A stretch of 64,000 nt of DNA from Natronorubrum sediminis (GCF_900108095.1 NZ_FNWL01000004.1:1-64000); one strand, 5' to 3'; positions 12,221 to 22,066 are shown, numbered from the stretch's first letter. Numbers and translations are program-made. The notes: generated by a model from the sequence alone, not told the origin.

Positions 12221-13354
12221 TTATCCTTCCAGGAGCTCGTCGTCGCCGTGTCGCTCGCGAATCGATTCGAAATATTCGAGCTGTCGTTGTAAGCGTCGGG
12301 GCATACCCTCGTAAACGTGTGCGAATATTTCCTCCGGATCCGGGCGTGTAACCGACTCTGCGGTGTCGATCGCGTCGGCGACGCGCTCTTCGATTTCCGA
12401 GTCGATTCGCTCGACGCGCTCGTCGTCGAGGATGCCCTCGTGTCGGAGGTACTGCTCGAGTCGCGGAATCGGGTCCTTTCCTTTCCAGTGTTCGACTTCC
12501 TCGTCGTCGCGGTAGACAGAGGGATCGTCGGCGGTCGTGTGCGCGCCGTAGCGGTATTGGACGGCTTCGATCAGCGTCGGGCGCGTCGCTCGCCCGGCCG
12601 CGCCGTCGCTCTCGACGGCGTCGGGATTCTTTGCCTTCTCGACGGCGTCTCGAGTGACCTTGTAGACGGCGAGTGGATCCATCCCGTCGACCTGGACGCC
12701 CTCGAAGCCGTACGCTTCGGCCTTCTGGGCCAGCGTGGCGCTGGCCGTCTGGCGCTCTCGCGGAACGGAGATAGCCCACTGGTTGTTGTTACAGAAGAAG
12801 ACGGTCGGCGTGTCGAAGACGCCGGCGAAGTTGAGCCCTTCGTGGAAGTCACCCTCCGACGTCGCGCCGTCGCCGAAGTAACAGAGGAACGCTTTTTCCT
12901 CTCCGTTGAGCTTCGAGGCCCAGGCGGCCCCCGTCGCGTGGGGGATCTGCGTCGCGATCGGAACCGCGACGGTGAAGATATTCGCGTCGTCTGGAATCTG
13001 GTTGCCCTGTTCGTGGCCCATCCAGTAGAGCAGCGTTCGCTCGAGGCTCATTCCTCGAACCAGCGCGGTGCCGTGTTCGCGGTAACTCGGGAACACCCAA
13101 TCGTCGTCGGCGAGTGCGTACGCACTGGCGATCTGGGAGGCTTCCTGTCCGGACAACGGGGGGTACGTCCCCATTCGACCCTGGCGCTGGAGGCTTACGG
13201 CCCGTTCATCGAAGTGACGAATCAGGCGCATCTGCTCGTACATCTGGACGAGTTCCTCGTCGGTCAGGTCGGGGACGTCGGCATCCTCGAGGACCCGTCC
13301 AGACTCGTCGAGAATCTGTACTCGGTCTCGGGGGCTGCGTTGTAGCGTACTCAC
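12221..13354 (-). CDS. pdhA: 2-oxoacid dehydrogenase E1 alpha subunit
   Basis: This subunit binds thiamine diphosphate through the motif [20 protein letters not shown]...NNN. Its N-terminal part carries the family segment [22 protein letters not shown] chose the GTG start at 13354 ([15 protein letters not shown]), giving 377 residues. An ATG 60 bases further up lies before the TATA-like TTTATT at about 13397-13403, so the transcript probably starts after it. The operon runs E1alpha-E1beta-E2-E3. The lipoyl synthase gene lies immediately upstream on the same strand, which fits the complex's need for lipoylation. Confidence 0.93.
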   Translation of the reverse strand: MSTLQRSPRDRVQILDESGRVLEDADVPDLTDEELVQMYEQMRLIRHFDERAVSLQRQGRMGTYPPLSGQEASQIASAYALADDDWVFPSYREHGTALVRGMSLERTLLYWMGHEQGNQIPDDANIFTVAVPIATQIPHATGAAWASKLNGEEKAFLCYFGDGATSEGDFHEGLNFAGVFDTPTVFFCNNNQWAISVPRERQTASATLAQKAEAYGFEGVQVDGMDPLAVYKVTRDAVEKAKNPDAVESDGAAGRATRPTLIEAVQYRYGAHTTADDPSVYRDDEEVEHWKGKDPIPRLEQYLRHEGILDDERVERIDSEIEERVADAIDTAESVTRPDPEEIFAHVYEGMPRRLQRQLEYFESIRERHGDDELLEG

Positions 13355-13709
13355 GGGTAAACCCACCTGTACATACCCTAGGGAACAATCGCTCACAATA
13401 AAGGAGTTTCCCAAAATAGGGTATCAGAGCGGTATTTCTTCCACTCGAGTCCGTCAAAAGTGGACGTGTTTGATCAGTTTTGGCTAGTATCGTCCGAATT
13501 GGGGGCCGGTACATTTCGACGGGGAGTGTGACGGTCGCCCGAGGCGCGCTGGTGAGTGGCGTTCGCGTTTGTGGGGTGAGAATAGCGGACAGCACAGAAG
13601 GGGACAACTCGAGTGCGAATATCTGGTTCGAAACCACACGCCAGCAAAACCACGAACGCCCGTCCGTCGAGACCGTCGTCCATCGGTCGAGACCGAACGC
13701 TCGAGTTCG
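13355..13709. other. promoter region of the dehydrogenase operon
   Basis: This gap holds the E1alpha promoter. On the minus strand a TATA-like TTTATTG (about 13397-13403) lies 45-50 bases before the GTG. TACCCTA (13376-13382) and its inverse TAGGGTA (13416-13422) form a spaced inverted repeat on both sides of the TATA box, a possible operator. Nothing else is convincing; a tRNA-like GGTTCGAAACC near 13626 has no tRNA around it. Confidence 0.45.
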
Positions 13710-14681
13710 TTAGCTTCGAGAGTGCGTCTGGCCGGCACTGGATGCGCCTCGAGCATCCGCTCTCGCCTCCGCGACGCTCTTGCCCTCGCGCAAGACGGCG
13801 TCGACGAACAGTTCGCCGGCCTTGTAGGACGAGCGAACCATCGGTCCGCTGGCACAGTAGAGAAAGCCCAGTTCGTCTTCCGCGACGCGACGCCACGTCT
13901 CGTACTTGTCCGGGTGATCGTAGCGTTTCACCTCGAGGTGGTCGCTCGAAGGCCGGAGATACTGCCCGAGCGTGACGATGTCGACGCTGCGCTCGCGCAG
14001 GTCCGCCATCGTCTGGTAGACTTCGTGGTCGTACTCGCCGTGGCCGAGCATGATCGACGTTTTCGTGTAGATGTCAGACTCGCGCTCGACTTGCTCGAGG
14101 ACGGAGAGGCTCTGTTCGTAGCCCGCGCGGCGATCGCGGACGGGAAATTGCAGGCGTTCGACGGTTTCGATGTTGTGTGCGATGACGTCCGGTTCGGCGT
14201 CGATGATCTTTCGGACGAGGCGAGCCTCCCCCTGAAAGTCCGGAATGAGGACTTCGACGAGAATCCCCGGGTGTCGATCCTTGATCTCGCGAATCGTCTC
14301 CGCGAAGTGGCCCGCCCCCTGATCCGGTAGGTCGTCTCGGTCGACGCTCGTCAGGACAACGTAGTCGAGTCCGATCTCGGCGACTGCGTCCGCGACGTTC
14401 GCGGGTTCGTCGGGGTCGAGGGCCTCCATTCCCCCGGTCTGGACGTCACAGAAGTTGCAGGCTCGAGAGCAGCGATCGCCCATCAACATGAACGTCGCCG
14501 TGCCGCCCGAGCTCTCGCCCGTTCCGGCCCCGCCGGACCAGCACTCACCGAGGTTCGGGCAGTTGGCCTCCTCGCAGACGGTATGGAGGTTCCGCTCGCG
14601 CAGCGTCTCCCGAATCCCCGCGAACTCCCGACCCGACGGCGGCCGCATCTTGAGCCAGTCGGGTTTGCGAGTGGTGCTCAT
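13710..14681 (-). CDS. lipA: lipoyl synthase
   Basis: The 323-residue radical SAM enzyme inserts two sulfurs into protein-bound octanoyl groups. It has both cluster motifs of LipA: the auxiliary cluster CEEANCPNLGECW and the radical SAM motif CSRACNFC. The family segments TSVDRDDLPDQGAGHF and MLGHGEYDHEV are also present. I chose ATG 14681 (MSTTRKPDWLKMRPP); upstream frames add a non-homologous tail. It is on the same strand and directly upstream of the dehydrogenase operon, whose E2 Lys43 is a likely target. No octanoyl- or lipoate-protein ligase is in the window. Confidence 0.97.
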   Translation of the reverse strand: MSTTRKPDWLKMRPPSGREFAGIRETLRERNLHTVCEEANCPNLGECWSGGAGTGESSGGTATFMLMGDRCSRACNFCDVQTGGMEALDPDEPANVADAVAEIGLDYVVLTSVDRDDLPDQGAGHFAETIREIKDRHPGILVEVLIPDFQGEARLVRKIIDAEPDVIAHNIETVERLQFPVRDRRAGYEQSLSVLEQVERESDIYTKTSIMLGHGEYDHEVYQTMADLRERSVDIVTLGQYLRPSSDHLEVKRYDHPDKYETWRRVAEDELGFLYCASGPMVRSSYKAGELFVDAVLREGKSVAEARADARGASSAGQTHSRS

Positions 14682-14948
14682 ACCGGAACGAAGGGTCCCA
14701 CCGTGAAAAACCGTGGTGATCCGGGGGCCGTGGCTACCGGGAATTTCGAGACGAAGCCGACTCGAGCCCGAGTACGGACTGGTTTCCACCTCCGGGCAAG
14801 CCACTTCTAAACCAGTGCTATCGTCGCTGGCTACAATCGAAACCACCCCGTTCGTTTCGATTGGAGCGGAGGAATTTCAGGGTATCAAGACTGTATGGGG
14901 ATCGTACTCCCGGTAGATTTACCAGAGAGAGTAGAATAGCCACGGTCC

Positions 14949-15464
14949 ATGGCGTTCAGCACGACTCCCGACTGGTTCCATATCAGCGACGAAGACGACG
15001 TCGTCTGGGAGAGTCGGCCACATCCGATCACGATGGGGGTTGGGCTCCCCGCCGGACTCGTCCTCACCCTCTTCGGATTCGTCCTCGCCGGGTGGACCGC
15101 GAGCGACGGCGTCGGCGTTCTGACGGTTCTGGGAGTCCTCCTCCTGATCGGTGGCCTCGCCCTCGCGGGCGCTCGCTACCTCGTCTGGACGAACACCCGC
15201 TACGTGATCACGACCTCCGAGTTGTACAAGAAATACGGCGTGATCTCGAGAGACGTGACCCAGTTTCGCCTCGATCGCGTCCAGAACACGAGCCTCAACC
15301 AGTCGATGATCGGCCGTGCACTCGGCTACGGCGATCTCACGGTGTACACGGCCGGGTCGGGCGACCCCGAACTGACCTTCGAGCGCGTGCCGAGTCCGGA
15401 GCGGGCCTCGAGTCTCCTGAGTGACCAACTCGACGAGACATCGTCGAACGATCAGGTCGTCTAA
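14949..15464 (+). CDS. PH domain-containing membrane protein
   Basis: The 171-residue protein has two close transmembrane helices (about 28-50 and 56-77) followed by a bacterial-type PH domain. The domain contains the YVITTSELYKKYGVISRDVTQFRLDRVQNTSLNQS signature region of the YdbS/YdbT (DUF304) family. The C-terminus is cytoplasmic and acidic. A TATA-like GATTTACC lies 28-35 bases upstream of the ATG, suggesting a leaderless transcript. The function of the family is poorly known; roles in membrane stress and competition have been proposed in bacteria. Confidence 0.85.
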   Translation: MAFSTTPDWFHISDEDDVVWESRPHPITMGVGLPAGLVLTLFGFVLAGWTASDGVGVLTVLGVLLLIGGLALAGARYLVWTNTRYVITTSELYKKYGVISRDVTQFRLDRVQNTSLNQSMIGRALGYGDLTVYTAGSGDPELTFERVPSPERASSLLSDQLDETSSNDQVV

Positions 15465-15583
15465 GTGGCCATACCCCCGGAGAGTACCGCTTTAGAGTGC
15501 GTTTGCTATGGTTGAATATTTTTCATAAATTTCCGTGAAAACCACAAGACTCATTATATCAACTGGCTTTCGGACCCGATACA

Positions 15584-16180
15584 ATGTCACGATTGGCGAC
15601 AGCCAACGACGGTCCAGCATCGCGTGGCTCGAGTGTCGCGGCGAGTGCCGGACTCGGCGTGCTGGCGGCCGCGATTGGGTACCTCGCGTCGTACGTCCTC
15701 ATCATCGATGAGGCCCGCGAGGCCGTGGGTGACGACGTTGCCGACTGGAAAGGCGTCGCCTGGTACTTCTACAACGCTCACCTCGTCGACATCGAGACCA
15801 GTGGCGAGTTCGGCGCGTGGGGCGGAACGGATACCGCCAACCTCATCGCCGAATCCGGGAGTACGAGCGCAACGTTGCTGTACGTGCTGCCGCCACTCGT
15901 GTTGTTCACTATTGGGGCAATTCTGGCTGCTCAGTGGCACGTAAGTGATATCGGCGACGCGGTCCTCGCCGCTGCACCGGTTACGATCGGGTACGCAATC
16001 GTCGTCAGTATCGGCGCCCACGTCGCCGAATCCAGCAGCGAAGGGACGTTCGGACCGATCGAGATGAGCGGAAGCATTGCACCGGAACTCCTCCCTGCGA
16101 TCTTGCTCGCCGGCATCCTCTACCCGCTGGTGTTCGCGACCGCGGGAGCGGTCCTCGCGTCGACCCTCACCGGCCGATAG
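15584..16180 (+). CDS. haloarchaeal membrane protein of unknown function
   Basis: The 198-residue protein has four predicted transmembrane segments: about 18-42, 98-117, 124-146 and 168-195. A soluble outside loop (43-95) is rich in Asp, Trp and Gly. No catalytic motif is visible. A TATA box TTATAT at 15554-15559 lies 25-30 bases before the ATG, so the mRNA is probably leaderless and the start well supported. It resembles uncharacterised membrane proteins widespread in Halobacteria. I cannot assign a role. Confidence 0.75.
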   Translation: MSRLATANDGPASRGSSVAASAGLGVLAAAIGYLASYVLIIDEAREAVGDDVADWKGVAWYFYNAHLVDIETSGEFGAWGGTDTANLIAESGSTSATLLYVLPPLVLFTIGAILAAQWHVSDIGDAVLAAAPVTIGYAIVVSIGAHVAESSSEGTFGPIEMSGSIAPELLPAILLAGILYPLVFATAGAVLASTLTGR

Positions 16181-16282
16181 TCGGGTCGCGAGATCGAGAC
16201 GCCTCCGTTTCGCTGTGTGACTCGAGTCGGACTCGCGACTCGAAGGAAACGCCTTTGACCCGCCACTCCCCGTTTTCGTGTG

Positions 16283-18646
16283 ATGGAGGTCGCCGAGGTT
16301 CTCCCCGAATTCGCCGACGCCTTTGCCTTCGAGGAGTTCAACCGGATGCAACGCGAGGCACTGCCCGGATTGCTCGAATCCGAGGAAAACGTGGTCGCGA
16401 GCGCGCCGACCGCCTCGGGCAAAACCGCCCTCGCGGAGCTGGCGATCTGTAAGGCGCTCGCCGACGGCGGAACGGCGCTGTTTATCGCCCCGTTGCGAGC
16501 GCTGACGAACGAAAAGGAAGACGACTGGGACCGATTCGAGAGTCTGGATTACTCCGTCTACGTCGTCACCGGCGAGCGGGATCTGAATCCGCGGCGCGCG
16601 CGACGCGCGGACATCCTCGTGATGACGCCGGAGAAACTCGACTCGGCGACCCGAAAACACGAGTCGCGCCGGTACGACTTCGTCACCGATATCGACGTCT
16701 GCGTCATCGACGAGGTCCACCTTCTCGACGCCGACCGACGCGGCTCGGTGCTCGAGGTGACGGTCTCTCGCCTGCGTCGGCTCTGTGATCCCCGCGTGGT
16801 CGCACTCTCGGCGACGATGCCGAACGTCGACGACGTGGCGGCGTGGCTCGACGCCCCCGCGGAAACGACCTTCGAGTTCGGCGACGAGTACCGACCGGTC
16901 GACCTGAACGCGGGCGTCAAGACCTACACGCACGGCGAGAACTCCTTCGCGGACAAGTACCGCCGGCTCTATCGCGCGATCGACCTCGCTGAGCCACACC
17001 TCCGGGAGGACGGCCAGGCGCTCGTCTTCGTCTCCTCCCGACAGGACACCGTGCAGGCGGCCAAGAAGGCTCGAGACGAAATCGCCGAGCGAGACGTTCC
17101 GATGGGCGTTCGCGGCGACATCGAGTTCCACGACGAGTCGAAAGCCGCACTCGACAACGACACCCTTCGAAACTCCGTCCTCGACGGCGTCGCGTTCCAC
17201 CACGCGGGCCTCTCGAAGACGGAGCGAGACCTCGTCGAGCAGTGGTTCAAGGAGGGTCACATCGAACTGCTCTTTTCGACCTCGACGCTGGCCTGGGGCG
17301 TCAACATGCCCGCGCGCTGCGTCGTGATCCGCGACACGAAGATCCACGACCCCCTCGAGGGAGAAGTGGACATGAGTCCCCTCGACGTGCTCCAGATGCT
17401 CGGCCGTGCGGGACGCCCCGGCTACGACGACGTCGGCTACGGCTGGGTCGTCTGTGACGGCTCGGACGCGGACAAGTACCGACGGCTCCTCCGAGACGGC
17501 AAGGAGATCGAATCCCGACTCGCGGAGACGCTCGAGACCCACCTCAACGCCGAGATCGCGATGGGGACGATCACGGACTTAGAGGAGGTGATGGACTGGC
17601 TCGAGACGACCTTCTACTACGTCCGCGGCCAGTCGAAACCCGAAGAATACGACTTTCCAAACCTCCGCCAGCGCGTCCGAGACTGCCTCGAGGGGCTGGT
17701 CGAGCGCGGCTTCGTCGAGATGGACGCCGACGATCTCTCGATCGAGCCGACCCCTCGGGGCGTCCTCGCCTCGAAGTACTACTTGCGCCTCGAGACGGCC
17801 GCGACGTTCGCGGAACTCTGTGATCGGGTCAGCGAGGACAGGGCGGTTCTCGAGGCCGACGACGTGCTCGAGGGCGTCGCGACGGCAGAGGAGTTCGACT
17901 CGGTGTCTGCTCGTCAGTCAGAGCGCGACGCGATCAGCGCGACGTTGGTCGGCCACGAGACCGAGGATCTCGAGGCGGGCCAGCGAAAGGTGCTCGCAAT
18001 TTTGCGAGGTGCTGCGAACGGCTCGACGCCGACAGAACTCGCGAGCGACGCCTGGGTGATCCGACGCAACGCGACGCGACTCGTCTCAGCGCTCGGAGCC
18101 TTCCTCGATCGACTCGCCGGACCGCACGCGGCGAACCTCGCCAAGCGAGTCGAAGCCAGAATCGAGAACGGCGTCGCCGAAGACGCGGTCGGATTGACGG
18201 CCATCGATCAGGTTGGCCCGGGTCGGGCGAGCAAACTCGCCTCGGAGGGGCTGACGACGCCGGGTGACCTCGTCGAAGCGGGAATCGGTGGCCTCGTCGA
18301 CGCGGGGCTGACGGAGGGGGTCGCCGAATCGGTCTACGAGGGTGCCCAGTCGCTGCCCTCGATCGAATTCGACTGGGGACAGTTTCCCGAGACCGTCGCA
18401 ACCGGAGAGAACGAGGTCTGTGACGTAACCGTCAGGAACGTGGGTGAACCCGCCCGCGCGGGCGTCCGCGTCACCGTCAACGGCGTCGAGATGACCAGCA
18501 CGAAGACCTACCTGCGAAGCGAGGAGACCGTTCCCGTGGGCGTCTTCGGGGCCGACGCCGAGGAACTTGAGTTCACCGTCACCGTCACGTTTCCCGAGGA
18601 GTCGCTGTTACCACTCGAGTCGACGCGGACCGTCGACGTCGTCTGA
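16283..18646 (+). CDS. Ski2-like superfamily 2 helicase
   Basis: The 787-residue protein has all SF2 motifs: APTASGKTALAE (Walker A), DEVH (Walker B), SAT in LSATMPN, and QMLGRAGRPGYDD (motif VI). After the two RecA-like domains come a winged-helix and a helical region, a helix-hairpin-helix-like stretch (around DQVGPGRASKLASEGL), and a C-terminal beta-sandwich like the Sec63/FN3 part of Brr2 and Ski2 relatives. It is a paralogue of Hel308 and may match archaeal ASH-Ski2, an RNA helicase partner of ribonuclease J. DNA repair is the alternative. A GTG 3 bases upstream is also a possible start. Confidence 0.9.
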   Translation: MEVAEVLPEFADAFAFEEFNRMQREALPGLLESEENVVASAPTASGKTALAELAICKALADGGTALFIAPLRALTNEKEDDWDRFESLDYSVYVVTGERDLNPRRARRADILVMTPEKLDSATRKHESRRYDFVTDIDVCVIDEVHLLDADRRGSVLEVTVSRLRRLCDPRVVALSATMPNVDDVAAWLDAPAETTFEFGDEYRPVDLNAGVKTYTHGENSFADKYRRLYRAIDLAEPHLREDGQALVFVSSRQDTVQAAKKARDEIAERDVPMGVRGDIEFHDESKAALDNDTLRNSVLDGVAFHHAGLSKTERDLVEQWFKEGHIELLFSTSTLAWGVNMPARCVVIRDTKIHDPLEGEVDMSPLDVLQMLGRAGRPGYDDVGYGWVVCDGSDADKYRRLLRDGKEIESRLAETLETHLNAEIAMGTITDLEEVMDWLETTFYYVRGQSKPEEYDFPNLRQRVRDCLEGLVERGFVEMDADDLSIEPTPRGVLASKYYLRLETAATFAELCDRVSEDRAVLEADDVLEGVATAEEFDSVSARQSERDAISATLVGHETEDLEAGQRKVLAILRGAANGSTPTELASDAWVIRRNATRLVSALGAFLDRLAGPHAANLAKRVEARIENGVAEDAVGLTAIDQVGPGRASKLASEGLTTPGDLVEAGIGGLVDAGLTEGVAESVYEGAQSLPSIEFDWGQFPETVATGENEVCDVTVRNVGEPARAGVRVTVNGVEMTSTKTYLRSEETVPVGVFGADAEELEFTVTVTFPEESLLPLESTRTVDVV

Positions 18647-18802
18647 TACGGTCTGCCGTGGTCGTGTACCGGTGCAACCTCGACACGTCTGCAGTCGCAC
18701 CGGTACTGGCTTACGGCGGATCGTCTGCGTGCACCGCTCTGGAGCGAAGGCCGGAATTCGCGCGTCGTGTTACTTTCACGTCGGGCAGTGGAGATGCTCG
18801 TG

Positions 18803-19123
18803 ATGGAATCACAGAATCGACCGCGAGATCCGGCACCGACGATGGACGAGTTGGACGGCGATTACGAAGACCTCGATCCGATGGCGTTCGGGTTCGCCTG
18901 CGGGACGACGATGGCACTCAGCATCGGACTGATCGGAATGCTCTCTCGAGTCGGTATCGCCGAGGAGTGGCGAGGCCTGTTCGCGGATATGTACCCCGGC
19001 TTCGAGTCGGACGACGGCGGCACCCTCGCCGGCGTCGTCTGGGCTGGTGCCGACGGCTTCGCGATGGGGATCACGTTCGGTTGGCTCTACAACGTGTTCC
19101 AGCGAGGCGGGCAACGACGGTGA
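18803..19123 (+). CDS. holin-like small membrane protein
   Basis: The 106-residue protein has an acidic N-terminus and two hydrophobic segments (about 27-49 and 75-100), with the patterns GFACGTTMAL and WLYNVFQR. Haloarchaeal proteins of this type are often labelled bacteriophage holin because of the two-helix topology. No lysin or phage gene is nearby, so a lytic role is unlikely here. The start is uncertain: ATG 18794 and further starts upstream are possible. Confidence 0.7.
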   Translation: MESQNRPRDPAPTMDELDGDYEDLDPMAFGFACGTTMALSIGLIGMLSRVGIAEEWRGLFADMYPGFESDDGGTLAGVVWAGADGFAMGITFGWLYNVFQRGGQRR

Positions 19124-19168
19124 ACGCGACACGGAAGCGCTCGCACGTGAGATGGGCGAAGCCGCCGC

Positions 19169-19819
19169 TTAGCGTACCTCCTCGAGCACCGTCTCTCGAA
19201 CCTCGGCGGGCGTCTCGACGACGTGGTCGGCCGACGAGTAGTCGAGGTCGCCATGGGCCTCGATTCGGTAGGCGACGACGGTCGTTCCGGCTCGAGAAGC
19301 GGCTTCGATCCCGTTTTCGGAGTCTTCGACGACGAGTGAGGTGGCAGGCGAGATGTCCAGTTCGGCCGCCGCGTGTTCGAAGACGCCCGGATTCGGTTTA
19401 CTCGGCGCGTCGATGTCGTCGGCGCTGACGACGCGGTCGAAAGAACCCTCGAGGTCGAATCGCTCGAGAACCTGTTCGATCCAGTGATGGGGCGAGGAGG
19501 AGACGAGTGCCGTGTGGACGCCCCGTTCGTCGAGTTCCTCGAGTAAGTCGTGGAGACCGTCGAGGAGGGACACGCGTTCGGTGTAGATGGTTTCGGCGGC
19601 CGCGTCGAAGCGATCGATCCACTCGGACCGAGAGATTTCGGTTCCGTACTCGCCCTCGAGGTAGTCGTAGATGTCGCGAAAGTTCATGCCGCTGGTTCCG
19701 GCGCGGTCGATGTCTTCGTGGGGGAGGGCGTCGGGAAACAACTCCTCGTGTTCGAACGTCGACCAGTAGGTCTCGCTGTCGACGAGGACGCCGTCCATGT
19801 CGAACAACACTGCCTTCAT
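19169..19819 (-). CDS. HAD superfamily hydrolase (beta-phosphoglucomutase-like)
   Basis: The 216-residue protein starts with the catalytic DMDGVLVDSE motif, in which the first Asp is the nucleophile. It continues with SSSPHHW (motif II), a Lys in SKPNPGVFEHAA (motif III) and VVEDSENGIEAA (motif IV). This fits the subgroup with phosphoglycolate phosphatases and beta-phosphoglucomutase. A TATA-like CTAAATG on the minus strand lies about 25-30 bases before the ATG. The substrate is a small phosphate ester that cannot be named from sequence. Confidence 0.92.
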   Translation of the reverse strand: MKAVLFDMDGVLVDSETYWSTFEHEELFPDALPHEDIDRAGTSGMNFRDIYDYLEGEYGTEISRSEWIDRFDAAAETIYTERVSLLDGLHDLLEELDERGVHTALVSSSPHHWIEQVLERFDLEGSFDRVVSADDIDAPSKPNPGVFEHAAAELDISPATSLVVEDSENGIEAASRAGTTVVAYRIEAHGDLDYSSADHVVETPAEVRETVLEEVR

Positions 19820-19921
19820 TGTGACCGGGCGTACCCGACCGTCGCATTTAGCGGTTGGGCTGGATTCGGGTTTCGTTTGCGAGAGCGGGTGTGCCTATGG
19901 TCGAACCCCTCCGTCGATAGG

Positions 19922-19937
19922 TTTACCAACCGGTAAG
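19922..19937. promoter_or_regulatory. palindromic operator, copy 1
   Basis: TTTACC-AACC-GGTAAG is an inverted repeat with a 4-base centre. The same arms and spacing occur at 22128-22143 and 26035-26050. This copy lies 131 bases upstream of the CoA-transferase gene and about 100 bases upstream of the divergent HAD gene. The probable ligand is the TetR-type protein encoded at 21452-22066; this is inferred from position. Confidence 0.65.
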
Positions 19938-20067
19938 GCAATGTTTGTCACGGGAGAAGTACTCGGGGAGTGTGTTCGCAAGTAACGCGCTCGAGCGGAC
20001 CACGTCGATTACACTGTACCATGGAATACGAACACACCAACGACAGGCATCGAACCGAGGGGAACGG

Positions 20068-21282
20068 ATGAGCGAACGCGATAAAATTCTCGAGGGAGTC
20101 ACCGTGCTGGATCTCTCGACGTTCGTTACCGGCGGGTTCTGCTCGGCGATGCTCGCGAATCAGGGAGCGGAGGTACTCAAAATTGAACAACCCGGATACG
20201 GGGACGCGATTCGCCACTCTGGACCGCCGTTTATCGAAGGCGAGTCGCCATATTACTGGACCGTCAACTACGGAAAGAAGAGTCTCGAACTCGACCTGAA
20301 AAACCCGCGAGCGAAGGAGGCGTTGTACGAACTCGTCGAGGAGACCGACATCTTCATCCAGAACTTCCGGCCGGGCACCGCAGAGCGACTTGAGGTCGAT
20401 TACGACACGATCGCACAACACAACGAGGACATCATCTACCTCGCGATTTCCGCGTTCGGACAGACCGGCCCGTGGCGAGAGCGAGCGGGCTACGACCTGC
20501 TCATACAGGGGATGGGGGGGATCATGGACGTGACCGGCGAGGAAGGTCGCCAACCCGTCAAAACGGGGCTACCGATGACGGATCTCATCACTTCGATGTG
20601 GGCATCTTTCGGGGCGATGACGGCACTCTACCGGCGAGAACGGACCGGCGACGGCGAGTACATTGACCTCGGGATGCTCGAGTCGACGCTTCCCTGGCTC
20701 ACTAAACAGGCCGGACAGGTCTTCGCGGGCAACGAGACGCGGCGGATGGGGACGAAAGATCCGGTGCTCGCACCGTATCAAACGTTCGAGACCAAAGACG
20801 GGTTTCTCAACGTCTGTATCCTCAACGAGAAGCTCTGGGGTGAGCTGTGTGAGGCACTCGAGCGACCCGACCTCCCCGAGGACGACCGATTCGAGACGAA
20901 CGCCGACCGCGTCGACCACTTAGCGGAGTTAGAAGCCGAAATCGAAGCCACGCTCGGGACGAAGACGACCGACGAGTGGATCGAGATTATCGCCGAGGAC
21001 GCCGGCGTCCCGGCCGGCCCCGTCTACGACGTCGAGGAGGCGCTGACGAATCCACAGGTCGAGGCCCGCGGCACGATCACCGAACTCGAGCACCCCGAAC
21101 TCGGAACGGTACCGGTCATCGAACACCCGCTGAAGTTCGACCGCGCGGAGACCGGATTCGACCGTGCGCCGCCGCTTCTCGGCGAACACAACCGAGACGT
21201 ATTCCGGGACCTGGGATACACCGAAGCCGAACTCGACGAGTTGGCCGAAGAAGGCGTCTTCGGCACTCGAGAGGAGGAGTGA
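20068..21282 (+). CDS. type III CoA-transferase (CaiB/BaiF family)
   Basis: The 404-residue enzyme moves CoA between carboxylic acids. It has the family N-terminus (LEGVTVLDLSTFVTGGFCS), the segment EVLKIEQPGYGD, and the catalytic Asp172 in GLPMTDLITSM. I chose ATG 20068 (MSERDKILEG) because homologues start there; the reading frame upstream is not conserved in type. It stands downstream of operator copy 1 and convergent with the TetR gene. In this setting it probably activates the substrate of a catabolic pathway as a CoA thioester. The acid is unknown. Confidence 0.93.
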   Translation: MSERDKILEGVTVLDLSTFVTGGFCSAMLANQGAEVLKIEQPGYGDAIRHSGPPFIEGESPYYWTVNYGKKSLELDLKNPRAKEALYELVEETDIFIQNFRPGTAERLEVDYDTIAQHNEDIIYLAISAFGQTGPWRERAGYDLLIQGMGGIMDVTGEEGRQPVKTGLPMTDLITSMWASFGAMTALYRRERTGDGEYIDLGMLESTLPWLTKQAGQVFAGNETRRMGTKDPVLAPYQTFETKDGFLNVCILNEKLWGELCEALERPDLPEDDRFETNADRVDHLAELEAEIEATLGTKTTDEWIEIIAEDAGVPAGPVYDVEEALTNPQVEARGTITELEHPELGTVPVIEHPLKFDRAETGFDRAPPLLGEHNRDVFRDLGYTEAELDELAEEGVFGTREEE

Positions 21283-21330
21283 TCGGGCGGCCATCCGGGG
21301 CCAAAACCGGTGAGTTTGGCGACTCGAGGG

Positions 21331-21448
21331 AGCAGCCACGTTCCACCACGAGAGCAGTCACGTTGCACCTCGAGAGCGGTCACGTTCCACCTCGAAAGCG
21401 GTCACGTTCCACCTCGAAAGCGGTCACGTTCCACCTCGAAAGCGGGTC
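21331..21448. repeat. 22-bp tandem repeat, five copies
   Basis: The unit contains CACGTTCCACCTCGAAAGC. The CACGTT core starts at 21337, 21359, 21381, 21403 and 21425, exactly 22 bases apart. The last three copies are nearly identical and the first two degenerate. It fills the space between the convergent ends of the CoA-transferase and TetR genes. There are no spacers, so it is not a CRISPR array. Confidence 0.95.
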
Positions 21449-21451
21449 GAG

Positions 21452-22066
21452 TTACCCCTCTGCGTACAGCGAGTCGAGGATGAACTCGTCGATGGCCGCT
21501 CGAGCCTCCGCCGGGGCGTCCTCGTGGCCGAGCGAGATGCGTCGGCCGCGTGCGGCGTGGATAACGTCCGTCACGAGTTGGCCCATCAGTTCGGCGTCGA
21601 CGGCCCGGAACGCACCCTGCTCGATGCCCGTCTCGATGACGTCGACGATACTCCCGCGAATTCGGTCGTAGTGGTCGGTGAAGATTTTCCGGTGTTCGCC
21701 GTCGTTCTGGGCGTATGTGTACAGTTCGTGGTAGACTTTCATCCGATCCCAGTGGGAGAACTCCTCGAACTCCGGGCCGAACAGGCACTGGTCGATCCGC
21801 GCGTCGAGTTCCGTGCGCGGGTCGGCGTCATCCTCGACTTCCACGCTTCCCTCGTACTGCTCGATGACGTGTTCTAAAAAGGACGAGAGGAGGTCGTACT
21901 TGCCGTCGAAGTGATAGTGGATTACCTGCCGCGTCAGGTCCATTTCCTCGCCGATGTCGCGCATTCGGAGGTCCTTGTAGCCGTGCTCGCTCAGCGCACG
22001 GAACGTCGCTTCCATGATCACCTCCTTGGTGTCCGCGGTGGACTCCCCCTCTCGAGCATCGCTCAT
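21452..22066 (-). CDS. TetR/AcrR family transcriptional regulator
   Basis: The 204-residue protein has a helix-turn-helix at about residues 35-54 (MRDIGEEMDLTRQVIHYHFD), then KYDLL, the usual TetR pattern. The C-terminal part is the ligand and dimer domain. ATG 22066 is supported by a TATA-like ATATAT 20-27 bases upstream; the frame continues further up but through the promoter. The divergent amidohydrolase promoter carries operator copy 2. It is the likely repressor of the cluster at 20.0-27.5 kb; the inducer is probably a pathway substrate or CoA ester. Confidence 0.93.
   Translation of the reverse strand: MSDAREGESTADTKEVIMEATFRALSEHGYKDLRMRDIGEEMDLTRQVIHYHFDGKYDLLSSFLEHVIEQYEGSVEVEDDADPRTELDARIDQCLFGPEFEEFSHWDRMKVYHELYTYAQNDGEHRKIFTDHYDRIRGSIVDVIETGIEQGAFRAVDAELMGQLVTDVIHAARGRRISLGHEDAPAEARAAIDEFILDSLYAEG

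Noticed and set aside
13600..13680. tRNA-like T-loop GGTTCGAAACC
   Set aside because: No acceptor, D-arm or anticodon arm can be built around it.
18803..19123. Prophage remnant
   Set aside because: Only a holin-like two-helix protein is present; no integrase, capsid, terminase or att sites are seen nearby.
21331..21448. CRISPR array
   Set aside because: The 22-bp units are directly adjacent with no unique spacers, and no cas gene is in the window.
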